Below are positions 7,639 to 17,486 of a DNA stretch of 64,000 nt, piece after piece (positions within the stretch are counted from its first letter, which is position 1; each line of letters begins with the position of its first letter). The notes beneath the pieces were generated by a model. That model was not told the origin of the DNA. It saw only the letters and a program-made list of their open reading frames with translations, and ran no database searches. Origin of the DNA: Hymenobacter terricola. GTDB taxonomy: Bacteria; Bacteroidota; Bacteroidia; Cytophagales; Hymenobacteraceae. Location: the NCBI RefSeq assembly GCF_017921975.2, contig NZ_JAGEMO020000013.1, forward strand, positions 1-64,000, read 5' to 3'. The translations under genes and the position numbers were made by a program.

Positions 7639-8409
7639 TTACTTGAACGGGACGGCCGTGCCGCTTTCCTTCACCATGCTGCTGCCGCTGAGGTCGTGCA
7701 CGATGGTGGCCTTCAGCGTGATTTTCGCGTCGCCGCTCACGTCATTGGAATTGATGGTCACGGCGTCGCTCACCTGGCCGAGCTGGCGCTGGCTGTACAG
7801 CAGCTCGATGACGGCGCTCTGGCCGGGGGCGATGGGCGCGGGGTTGCTCTTGTAGCCCACGCAGTAGCAGCCCGACGTGAGGGCGCCGAGCACCAGCTCG
7901 GTTTTGCCCGTGTTGCGGACCGTGAAACGGGCGATGGGCTGCTGGCCGGCTTCCATCTTGCCGAAATCGTGCACGTTGCCGTCGAGCACCAAATGCGGCG
8001 ACTTAGCCAGCTGGGCCGGCGTAAGGGTCGGCTTAATCTGGTCTTTGGTGAGTACCGTGCCTTTGATGCTGAGGACCTTGCTGGGCTCGGCGGCGTTGCT
8101 GGTTACGGTCACCGTTTTGTTGAATATGCCGGGGCGGCCGGCGCTGCTGTACATCGCCTTGATGATGCCGGACTTGCCGGGCATTACCGGCGCTTTGGTC
8201 CAGTCCGGGGTGGTGCAGCCGCAGCTGGCCTGCACGTTGGCAATAACCACGGGCTGATTGCCGGTGTTCTTGAACTTGAATTCGTAGGTTGCCATCGTGC
8301 CCTCGGGCACGTTGCCGAAGTCGTGGTTGTCGGTTTCGAACTGCATCGCGCCTTGAGCGCGGGCACCGAAGGCAAAGGCCAAAAGGCAAAGAGTGAGAAG
8401 TTTTTTCAT
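7639..8409 (-). CDS. Secreted protein with two DUF1573 domains
   Basis: 256 residues from ATG 8407-8409; the open frame is longer upstream, but only this start yields a signal peptide (MKKLLTLCLLAFAFGARAQ). The mature protein holds two Ig-like DUF1573 repeats, each with the FETDNHDFG or DGNVHDFG entry motif and the A/TSGCGCT-type turn (QASCGCTTPDWT, TSGCYCVGYKSN). DUF1573 proteins are abundant exported Bacteroidota proteins of unknown function, with an ASPM/MSP-like fold suspected to mediate protein binding. It is divergent from the 8659 gene. Confidence 0.85.
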   Translation of the reverse strand: MKKLLTLCLLAFAFGARAQGAMQFETDNHDFGNVPEGTMATYEFKFKNTGNQPVVIANVQASCGCTTPDWTKAPVMPGKSGIIKAMYSSAGRPGIFNKTVTVTSNAAEPSKVLSIKGTVLTKDQIKPTLTPAQLAKSPHLVLDGNVHDFGKMEAGQQPIARFTVRNTGKTELVLGALTSGCYCVGYKSNPAPIAPGQSAVIELLYSQRQLGQVSDAVTINSNDVSGDAKITLKATIVHDLSGSSMVKESGTAVPFK

Positions 8410-8591
8410 AATCTGTAAAGCCTGAACTACCGGCCCGGCATCAGCGTAGCTAGGCGGGGGCGGGGTCGAATTAAATAATAAAAACCAGCAGATGAGTCGG
8501 CAATGAGGGCCAATAGCGTGCGACCAGCCAAGCCATTGCAGCCCAAATATACGCTCAAACCCCTCGTACCACCCACCCGGCCCCAATTCCG

Positions 8592-8599
8592 TATTTTTG
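8592..8599 (+). promoter_or_regulatory. -7 box TATTTTTG of the E1 fusion gene
   Basis: A perfect TAnnTTTG match, giving a predicted start near 8605 and a leader of roughly 54 bases before ATG 8659. It lies inside the longer upstream open frame that starts at 8503, which argues that the true start is 8659. Confidence 0.55.
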
Positions 8600-8658
8600 C
8601 ACCGCGGCTTCGCCGTTCCGTCCTTCCCGTTCATCCCACCCCTACTTTTTCTTTCGAT

Positions 8659-11079
<2,421 letters not shown>

Positions 11080-11099
11080 GCCCGGAAGGGGCGCTGGCG

Positions 11100-11666
11100 C
11101 TACCGGCCCAGCGTCACTTCCGAGGTGGTGATGACGTTGCTTTGGTGCAGGGCCCGGTCCATGATGCTGATTTCAAACCGCAACCGGTCGCCGGGGTAAA
11201 AAGGGGCCCCGTCCACGTTGAGGGGCAAAGTGTATCGCAGCACGCCTTTGAGTGGGGAAGGGCGCGCATCCTTGGCGTCGAGGCGGAAATAGCGGCCATC
11301 GTATTCGCCCTGAAAGCCGCCCGCGTTAATGAATTTCACCCAATTAGTGCCATCCCATTTAAACGGCTGAATAAAGTAGTTGTAGGCGTAGCCGCGGTTG
11401 TTGTGGCCGCCGGTGGTGGCGTTCCACGGGGCTACCAAAATATCGGCATCGGACAGGCCCAGGTCGCCGTCGCCGTCGCGGAAGTCCAGCGCAAATTTGA
11501 GTGAATCGATTTCCGTCTGGCCGGCCGGCCGATTGCGCACCAATTGCAGCGAGTTGAAATCGATGGCTGGCTCAACGGGGTAGTCGGGCGCATTGAGGCA
11601 GCTGCTGAGGCCAGTGCCGGCGAGGCAAACAAGGGCGAGGCCGCTCAGGGTACGAAACAGGTTCAT
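11100..11666 (-). CDS. Lipoprotein of unknown function
   Basis: 188 residues from ATG 11664-11666; this start gives a clean lipoprotein signal (MNLFRTLSGLALVCLAGTGLSSC, lipobox LSSC). The mature part is beta-rich, with a repeated acidic turn DFRDGDGDLGLSDADI that could bind calcium. It resembles short Bacteroidota surface lipoproteins of unknown role. It is convergent with the E1 gene, 20 bases apart, with no clear terminator between them. Confidence 0.72.
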   Translation of the reverse strand: MNLFRTLSGLALVCLAGTGLSSCLNAPDYPVEPAIDFNSLQLVRNRPAGQTEIDSLKFALDFRDGDGDLGLSDADILVAPWNATTGGHNNRGYAYNYFIQPFKWDGTNWVKFINAGGFQGEYDGRYFRLDAKDARPSPLKGVLRYTLPLNVDGAPFYPGDRLRFEISIMDRALHQSNVITTSEVTLGR

Positions 11667-11784
11667 AAAGACAGGGAGTGAAAAACAGGAGCACAACGGC
11701 CAAATACGGCCCCAAAGTACATTTTTTCCAACGAAAGCAGGGGCTTGTTGGTTCGCCTTGCGTTGCTAACCCCCTGGCCCGGCC

Positions 11785-12783
11785 ATGAGTTTCCGTTCTG
11801 ATTTCTTGCACCGCCTGCCCCAGGTCACCCCGGCCACGTTTGACGAGGCGGCCCTGGCCCTGTTTCAGCACCAGGCCGCCCACTGCCCGCCCTACGCCGA
11901 ATACCTGGCGCTGCTGGGCCGCAACCCCGCCGCTGTGACACGTGTGATGGACATTCCGTTTTTGCCCATCGAGTTTTTCAAAACCCACGAGGTGCGTACT
12001 TGCCCGCAAGACTGGACGCCGCAGGAGGAATTCCTGAGCAGCGGCACCACCCTGCAACAGCGCAGCCGCCACCTCGTGCGCGAGCCGGCCCTGTACCGTG
12101 AAAATGCGGCCCGCATCTTCGAGCAGTATTATGGCCCGCTCACGGGCTGGACGTTTCTGGCGCTGCTGCCGTCGTACCTGGAGCAGGGCAATTCCTCGCT
12201 GGTGGCCATGGTGGATTATTTCGCCCGGCAATCGGGCCAAACCCAGCCCGCGTTTTTCCTGCACGACCATACTGCCCTGCGCGCCGCGCTGGCCGATGCG
12301 AAGCAAGTAGCCGGCCGCCGTGTCATGCTCATCGGCGTAAGCTATGCCCTGCTGGATTTTGCGGCCGAAACCGGTCCTGTCCCGGAACTGCAAGGCCTCA
12401 CCGTGCTCGAAACCGGCGGCATGAAGGGCCGCCGCCGCGAGATGATTCGCGAAGAACTGCATGAGGAACTGCAGCGGGCATTTGGCCCGGCCGGCATTCA
12501 CTCCGAGTACGGCATGACGGAATTGCTCAGCCAGGCCTATTCGCTGGGTGACGGCCGCTTCCACAGCCCTGCGCCGATGCGGGTGCTGCTGCGCGACCCA
12601 TCGGACCCGTTTTCGATTGGCGATAGAAAGGACGGGGCCATCAATGTGATTGACTTGGCCAATATTGATTCCTGCGCTTTTATTGAGACGAAGGATTTGG
12701 CGCGGATGCACCCGGATGGGAGTTTTGAGGTGCTGGGGCGCATGGATAATTCCGACGTGCGGGGGTGTAATCAACTGGTGTAA
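11785..12783 (+). CDS. LuxE-like acyl-protein synthetase family protein
   Basis: 332 residues matching the LuxE family of the ANL adenylating superfamily: IPFLPIEFFKTHEVRT, the P-loop-like EEFLSSGTTLQQRSRH, VSYALLDFA, VLETGGMKGRRREMIREELHEEL, HSEYGMTELLSQAYS and a C-terminal EVLGRMDNSDVRGCNQLV. LuxE activates fatty acids as acyl-AMP for the bioluminescence reductase, but no lux genes occur here. In Bacteroidota, stand-alone copies are common and probably activate other acyl or carboxyl substrates. It is likely monocistronic. Confidence 0.85.
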   Translation: MSFRSDFLHRLPQVTPATFDEAALALFQHQAAHCPPYAEYLALLGRNPAAVTRVMDIPFLPIEFFKTHEVRTCPQDWTPQEEFLSSGTTLQQRSRHLVREPALYRENAARIFEQYYGPLTGWTFLALLPSYLEQGNSSLVAMVDYFARQSGQTQPAFFLHDHTALRAALADAKQVAGRRVMLIGVSYALLDFAAETGPVPELQGLTVLETGGMKGRRREMIREELHEELQRAFGPAGIHSEYGMTELLSQAYSLGDGRFHSPAPMRVLLRDPSDPFSIGDRKDGAINVIDLANIDSCAFIETKDLARMHPDGSFEVLGRMDNSDVRGCNQLV

Positions 12784-12831
12784 AGCTATGTTTGCTTTGC
12801 CAAACAAGCCTGATTATTGACAGGCAACACG

Positions 12832-13263
12832 ATGAGAACAAAAAGAGCAACAAGAAATGAGGAGCAGATAAAGAGGGGAATTGAAAAAGCCACCTCAGAA
12901 TTTTCTCAGCATCTTATGTCAAATTCAAAGTGGATTAGGCTTATCAAGAAGCTCGTAGATAATGCCGATAAAGTTTTAAAAATAGAATTCAAGAAAGTTC
13001 AACAGAGTGGCATCGGAGTACTATACTTTAATCAGGATACTGAGTTCGGGTTCGATTATTGGCAAAATGGCTTTGAGGGAAATAATTCACTGGGGGGTTG
13101 GCTAACTTTTAAAGAAATTGAGTACCTGTTTTTTTCCAAAACGGTTGACTCAGCCAAACATATTGAGCAGGATTTAGAGCAAATTGAGACTTTGATAGAA
13201 AGTGTTGGTAAATTCTCTTTAGAAACCGATGAAAAGGGGCTAAAGCTGCTATGTTATAAATAA
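12832..13263 (+). CDS. AT-rich orphan protein of unknown function
   Basis: 143 residues from ATG 12832; a TTG five codons upstream is the alternative. The N-terminal half is highly charged and helical (RTKRATRNEEQIKRGIEKATSEF, then IRLIKKLVDNADKVLKIEFKK). The second half is mixed, with aromatic patches (FNQDTEFGFDYWQNGFEG, FKEIEYLFFSKT) and ends in LKLLCYK. No signal peptide or known motif is seen. Its codons end mostly in A/T, unlike every neighbour, which points to recent horizontal transfer. It follows the LuxE-like gene by 48 bases and has its own strong terminator. Size and composition resemble immunity or small defence proteins, but that is only a guess. Confidence 0.7.
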   Translation: MRTKRATRNEEQIKRGIEKATSEFSQHLMSNSKWIRLIKKLVDNADKVLKIEFKKVQQSGIGVLYFNQDTEFGFDYWQNGFEGNNSLGGWLTFKEIEYLFFSKTVDSAKHIEQDLEQIETLIESVGKFSLETDEKGLKLLCYK

Positions 13264-13265
13264 TA

Positions 13266-13323
13266 AAAGCAGACCAACCATCAGGTGCGGTTTCTAAATT
13301 GCACCTGGTGGTTGGCCTGCTTT
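13266..13323 (+). terminator. Long terminator after the AT-rich orphan gene
   Basis: A long stem begins AAAGCAG (13266-13272) and continues through CCAACCA and CAGGTGC to a loop, with the complementary strand ending CTGCTTT at 13323. It starts 3 bases after the stop codon. Confidence 0.75.
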
Positions 13324-13350
13324 ACTGTACTGCCATAAAGGCGGTCAGTT

Positions 13351-14514
13351 CTACTTTCCTGCAAACGCCTGCGCGTCGCCTTCCGTAATCGTGTCGTCGC
13401 TCATAATGACCAAGCGCTCGACCACGTTGCGCAGCTCGCGGATGTTGCCGCGCCAGTCGAGGCCTTTGAGGTATTCCAGCGCGGCAGTGTCGATTTTCTT
13501 GGGCTTGTTGCCGTAGTCGGCGGCGATGTCGTTGAGGAACTTCTGAATCAGCTCGGGGATGTCTTCGCGGCGGTCGTTCAGGGACGGGACCTGGATTAGA
13601 ATGACCGAGAGGCGGTGGTACAGGTCTTCGCGGAAATTGCGGTCAGCGATTTCCTGCATCAGGTTTTTGTTGGTGGCGGCGAGGACGCGCACGTTCACCG
13701 AAATTTCTTTTTCGCCGCCCACGCGGGTGATTTTGTTTTCCTGCAAGGCGCGCAGCACCTTGGCCTGGGCCGAAAGGCTCATGTCGCCGATTTCATCAAG
13801 GAACAGCGTGCCGCCGTCGGCCTGCTCAAATTTGCCGATGCGCTGTTTCACGGCCGAGGTAAAGGAGCCTTTTTCGTGGCCGAACAGCTCGCTTTCAATC
13901 AACTCGGAGGGGATGGCGGCGCAGTTTACTTCCACCATCGGGCCGTTGGCGCGCTGGCTGAGCTCGTGCAGCCGGCGGGCCACCATCTCCTTGCCCGCGC
14001 CGTTGGGGCCGGTGATGAGCACGCGCGCATCGGTGGGGGCAACCTTTTCGATGGCTTTGCGCACGGCGCCGAGGGCGGCCGAGGAGCCCACCATTTCTGA
14101 ACCCTTGGTAACGGAGAGCTTCTTTTTCAGCGTCTTGGTTTCGGTGACGAGCTTGGTGCGGTCGAGGGCGTTGCGTACCGTCACGAGAAGGCGGTTGAGG
14201 TCGGGGGGCTTGGGCAGGAAGTCGTAGGCGCCTTTTTTGGTGGCTTCCACGGCCGTGTCGATGCTGCCGTGGGCCGACACCATGATGAAAGCGGCGTCGG
14301 TGCCCATGGCCTGGGCGCGGGTCAGGACTTCGAGGCCGTCCATTTTGGGCATGCGGATGTCGCAGAGCACCACGTCGTACTTCTGCTGGATGAGCATGTC
14401 GAGGCCGGCGGGGCCGTCTTCGGCCTGGTCTACTTTGTAGTCTTCAAATTCCAGAATCTCCTTCAGCGTGTTGCGGATGGCTTTTTCGTCGTCGATAATG
14501 AGGATGCGGGGCAT
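13351..14514 (-). CDS. NtrC-type response regulator lacking a DNA-binding domain
   Basis: 387 residues: receiver domain (1-118; phosphoacceptor Asp52, Lys102) and AAA+ domain (about 140-370) with Walker A GPNGAGKE (169-176), sigma-54 loop GSFTSA (216-221) where GAFTGA is canonical, Walker B TLFLDEIGD (236-244), and arginine-finger region FREDLYHRL. It ends at 387 with no Fis-type helix-turn-helix, so it may act without specific DNA binding or from solution. Proteins of this shape occur in other Bacteroidota. No histidine kinase gene is adjacent. The gene is divergent from the sorbosone-dehydrogenase-like gene across a palindromic repeat. Confidence 0.88.
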   Translation of the reverse strand: MPRILIIDDEKAIRNTLKEILEFEDYKVDQAEDGPAGLDMLIQQKYDVVLCDIRMPKMDGLEVLTRAQAMGTDAAFIMVSAHGSIDTAVEATKKGAYDFLPKPPDLNRLLVTVRNALDRTKLVTETKTLKKKLSVTKGSEMVGSSAALGAVRKAIEKVAPTDARVLITGPNGAGKEMVARRLHELSQRANGPMVEVNCAAIPSELIESELFGHEKGSFTSAVKQRIGKFEQADGGTLFLDEIGDMSLSAQAKVLRALQENKITRVGGEKEISVNVRVLAATNKNLMQEIADRNFREDLYHRLSVILIQVPSLNDRREDIPELIQKFLNDIAADYGNKPKKIDTAALEYLKGLDWRGNIRELRNVVERLVIMSDDTITEGDAQAFAGK

Positions 14515-14619
14515 GGGAACGGGAACGGAAATGGAGGCGAACAGAGTGGCGCGAAGGTAACGAAAAGCGGCGCTTGGAGTTTAAGCGAGTAGAAAACCAA
14601 TGGGTGGAGCCGCTGGTAA

Positions 14620-14705
14620 TGTAGAGAAGCATATTTGCGTCTCGTCGTCCGTGCCGTTACTGCCGTTGTCATTCAACGATGAGACGCAAGGATGCGTCTC
14701 TACAC
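14620..14705. repeat. MITE-like palindrome with GAGACGCAA words
   Basis: About 29 bases at 14620-14648 (TGTAGAGAAGCATATTTGCG and on) are the inverse complement of 14674-14705 with about four mismatches; both contain TTGCGTCTC/GAGACGCAA. The inner and outer halves of each arm also resemble each other. It lies between divergent genes and is related to 21635-21759. Confidence 0.7.
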
Positions 14706-14751
14706 CGGTTTTGAAACTTTACCTTCGTCAATCCAACCCAAATTCCCCTAA

Positions 14752-16032
14752 ATGAAAAACTCGATGACCCGGCCGCTGCTGTTCACGGCCGCCATTGCGG
14801 GCAGCCTGTCCCTGTATTCCCTCGTCGGCAAGCCGGTCCTGGCGCCCGACCCCAATAACGCCGGCCTGAAGCTGCCCGCCGGCTTCGGGGCGCTGGTGGT
14901 GGCCGAAACCGGCGGCCGCGCCCGGCACCTTACCGTGACGCCCGAAGGCAATATCTACGTGAAGCTGAACCGGCCGAAAGACGGCAAGGGCATCCTCGAG
15001 CTGCACCCGGCGGCCACGGGCAAGGCCACGGTCACGGGGGGCTTTGGGGGCTACGGCGGCACCGGCATCTATGCCAAAGACGGCTATCTGTACGCTTCTT
15101 CCGACGAGGAGGTGTTTCGCTACAAGCTCGATGCGAAAGGGGAGGTGACCAACCCCGCGCAGCCCGAAAAGATTGTGACGGGCCTGCTGAACCGGGGCGA
15201 GCACGAAAGCAAATCCATCGTGCTCGACAACGCGGGCAACCTCTACGTCAACATCGGGGCCTATTCGAACTCCTGCCAGGGCAAGGACCGCCAGAAAGGC
15301 TCGATGGGCATTGCCAACTGCCCGCTGCTGGATTCGGCCGGCGGCATCTGGCAGTTCCGGGCCGATAAGGCGGGGCAGACCTACGGCACCGGCACGCGCT
15401 TCGCCACCGGCCTGCGCAACGTGGTGGGCCTCGACTGGAATGCGCAGAACAACCAGCTTTTCGTGATGCAGCACGGCCGCGACCAGCTCCACGACATCTT
15501 CCCCGAGATGTACGACACCAAGCAGTCGGCCGAGCTGCCCGCCGAGTGCATGTATGCCCTGAGCAAGGGCGCCAACGCCGGCTGGCCCTTCCTGTACTAC
15601 GACCCCGCCAAGCACGAGAAAATCCTGGCCCCCGAGTACGGCGGCGACGGCCAGAAGCTGGCCGACCCCAAGTACCTGGAGCCCGCCGCCGCCTACCCCG
15701 CCCACATGGCCCCCGACGGCCTGCTGTTCTACACCGGCACCATGTTTCCGGAGAAGTACCGCAACGGCGCGTTCATCGCCTTCCACGGCTCCTGGAACCG
15801 GGCCCCCGAGCCCCAGAAGGGCTATTACGTGGTGTTTCAGCCCTTCAAGGACGGCAAGCCGAACGGCCAATGGGAGGTATTTGCCGATAACTTCGCCGGC
15901 TCGCCCGAGAAGCTGGCTTCGGGCCGGGCCGACCACAAGCCCTGCGGCCTCGCCCAGGGCCCCGATGGCTCGCTCTACGTTTCCGACGACAAGGCCGGGA
16001 CGATTTATCGCATCATGTACACCAAGAAATAA
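14752..16032 (+). CDS. Sorbosone/glucose dehydrogenase-like beta-propeller protein
   Basis: 426 residues with an N-terminal signal anchor (PLLFTAAIAGSLSLYSLVG) and a six-bladed propeller of the soluble quinoprotein sugar dehydrogenase/sorbosone dehydrogenase family. Blade signatures are LTVTPEGNIYV, SIVLDNAGNLYVNIGA, RFATGLRNVVGLDWN, FVMQHGRDQLHD, FIAFHGSWNRAP and GLAQGPDGSLYVSDD. These are periplasmic PQQ-dependent oxidoreductases. The next gene encodes a cytochrome c 8 bases downstream, a fitting electron acceptor, which strengthens the redox assignment. The real substrate is unknown. Confidence 0.87.
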   Translation: MKNSMTRPLLFTAAIAGSLSLYSLVGKPVLAPDPNNAGLKLPAGFGALVVAETGGRARHLTVTPEGNIYVKLNRPKDGKGILELHPAATGKATVTGGFGGYGGTGIYAKDGYLYASSDEEVFRYKLDAKGEVTNPAQPEKIVTGLLNRGEHESKSIVLDNAGNLYVNIGAYSNSCQGKDRQKGSMGIANCPLLDSAGGIWQFRADKAGQTYGTGTRFATGLRNVVGLDWNAQNNQLFVMQHGRDQLHDIFPEMYDTKQSAELPAECMYALSKGANAGWPFLYYDPAKHEKILAPEYGGDGQKLADPKYLEPAAAYPAHMAPDGLLFYTGTMFPEKYRNGAFIAFHGSWNRAPEPQKGYYVVFQPFKDGKPNGQWEVFADNFAGSPEKLASGRADHKPCGLAQGPDGSLYVSDDKAGTIYRIMYTKK

Positions 16033-16040
16033 GGATTTCC

Positions 16041-16481
16041 GTGAAGCAAACCCTCCTGATTCTCGCCGTGTTGGCCGGGTGTAGCCCGGCTGCTTTCGCC
16101 CAGAAAAAGCCCACCCCCAAAGCCACTTCGGCCACTTCCGTCCCCACGGCGGCGGTGCTCAAGGGCAGGGCCGTTTACACCCAATACTGCCTCACCTGCC
16201 ACCAGGCCGATGGCGGCGGGGTGGACGGCATGAACCCGCCCCTCACCAAAACCGACTACGTGCTGGGCGACAAAACCCGCCTCACCAAAGTGCTGCTCAA
16301 CGGCCTGCAGGGCCAGGACATCAACGGCGAGGAATACCACAACGTGATGCCCTCGCAGGACTACCTCAACGACCAGCAAATGGCCGACGTGCTGACTTAC
16401 GTGCGCAACAGCTTCGGCAACAAAGCCAGCGCCGTGACAGCCGCCGAGGTGAAGGCCGTGCGCGCCACCAATAAGAAATAG
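16041..16481 (+). CDS. Exported c-type cytochrome, partner of the upstream dehydrogenase
   Basis: 146 residues from a GTG start at 16041, 8 bases after the previous stop. A signal peptide (MKQTLLILAVLAGCSPAAFAQ) is followed by a class I cytochrome c domain: heme motif CLTCH in YTQYCLTCHQADGGG, then NPPLTKTDYV and the sixth heme ligand, probably Met in HNVMPSQDYLNDQQMADVLTYVRNSFG. It most likely accepts electrons from the propeller dehydrogenase in the periplasm. The Cys within AGCS could also be read as a lipobox. Confidence 0.9.
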   Translation: MKQTLLILAVLAGCSPAAFAQKKPTPKATSATSVPTAAVLKGRAVYTQYCLTCHQADGGGVDGMNPPLTKTDYVLGDKTRLTKVLLNGLQGQDINGEEYHNVMPSQDYLNDQQMADVLTYVRNSFGNKASAVTAAEVKAVRATNKK

Positions 16482-16531
16482 GTTAGCGTAAGATAAAAAA
16501 GACCGTCATGTCGAAAAGACGTTCTGAATAC

Positions 16532-16565
16532 AAAAAGGCCGTCCCGGTACCGGGACGGCCTTTTT
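16532..16565. terminator. Perfect bidirectional terminator between cytochrome c and rnpB
   Basis: A fully symmetrical palindrome: AAAAAGGCCGTCCCGGT (16532 on) pairs with its complement ending TTTTT (16565). It can terminate both the plus-strand cytochrome operon and the minus-strand rnpB transcript, whose 3' end lies about 10 bases away. Confidence 0.85.
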
Positions 16566-16574
16566 GTTTAGCGT

Positions 16575-16985
16575 GGTGATGGGTCTGTAAGCCGGGTTTT
16601 GTCCGCTGCCGAAGCAGCTGCCTCACCATTTATCTAGGCCAGTCCTCGCGGAAAGGCTCCATCAACCTACCCGCTGGCGCCGGACGAGCCGCCCGGTGCC
16701 GATGCTTCCGAAGAAGCGCCGGCGTACCAGCTTATTTGGTCTTTCAACCCCTGAGGTTTACCCAGCCGGGACGGTCACCCACCCGCTGGTGCGCTCTTAC
16801 CGCACCTTTTCACCCTTACCGGCCCCCCGAAGGCGACGTAGGCGGTAATTTTCTGTGGCACTGGCTGTCCTGGGTTGCATGATGCGCGCCAGTCCTTCCC
16901 GTTAGGAAGCAGGGTGCTCTGCGTTGCCCGGACTTTCCTCGTCGTCCTTCTTGCGTCGGACGCCGCGGTGAGGCGACCCATCACT
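16575..16985 (-). ncRNA. rnpB: RNase P RNA, bacterial type A
   Basis: The catalytic RNA that matures tRNA 5' ends. The minus strand contains the universal GAGGAAAGTCCGGGC signature near the 5' end and, near the 3' end, the conserved tail with ACAAAACCCGGCTTA. The terminal helix P1 is visible: GTGATGGGTC at the 5' end pairs with GACCCATCAC at the 3' end, which sets the boundaries within a few bases. The promoter TACCTTTG ends 6 bases upstream of the predicted 5' end, and a perfect terminator follows. Confidence 0.95.
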
Positions 16986-16990
16986 GCGGG

Positions 16991-16998
16991 CAAAGGTA
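16991..16998 (-). promoter_or_regulatory. rnpB: -7 box TACCTTTG of rnpB
   Basis: A perfect TAnnTTTG on the minus strand. Because helix P1 fixes the RNA 5' end at about 16985, this site calibrates the distance from box to transcription start at about 6 bases in this genome. Confidence 0.75.
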
Positions 16999-17028
16999 CG
17001 AGCGGAATGCCGAGGCAAAGCCGCCCGA

Positions 17029-17313
17029 TTAAGCCATGGCCATTTCCGCCGTGGCGGGGCTGATAATGGTGGACACTTCAGCAACGGAATTGGCCGGAAA
17101 CCCGCCCTGCCGGGCATGCTCGCGGACCATTTCCTCGTTGGCGGCGTTGTAGACGCAGTATATTTTGTCGGCGGTGACGTAGCTGTGGTCCCACTGAATT
17201 TCCGGGCCCATGTTGTTCAGCACTCCGCAGGAGGTTTGCGAAATGGCTTTTAGTTGTTCGGGAGTGAGACTTCCGGCGCCGGGAATTTCCCGCTCGATGA
17301 CGTACTGAGGCAT
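17029..17313 (-). CDS. DUF4242 family small protein
   Basis: 94 residues from ATG 17311-17313; the longer upstream frame has no similarity to the family. It begins MPQYVIEREIPGAGSLTPEQL and continues SYVTADKIYCVYNAANEEMVREHARQ, GGFPANSVAEVSTIISP, the pattern of DUF4242 proteins (ferredoxin-like fold, some reported to bind nickel). It is cytoplasmic, and its function is unknown. Confidence 0.85.
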   Translation of the reverse strand: MPQYVIEREIPGAGSLTPEQLKAISQTSCGVLNNMGPEIQWDHSYVTADKIYCVYNAANEEMVREHARQGGFPANSVAEVSTIISPATAEMAMA

Positions 17314-17486
17314 GTTACTACGGGCGTAAGTTGAATAAATAATACTAATATATAGATTACAATTCAAAAAACTACCGCTGGCCAGCAGGGTAATTCGTAA
17401 CTGCGGAGCCTTCGCGGTTTCCAATGCCTCGGTGCTACTTCCGTTATGTCGCCCCGCTGAGGCTTGACGTTTCGGCGTATTGCAAC

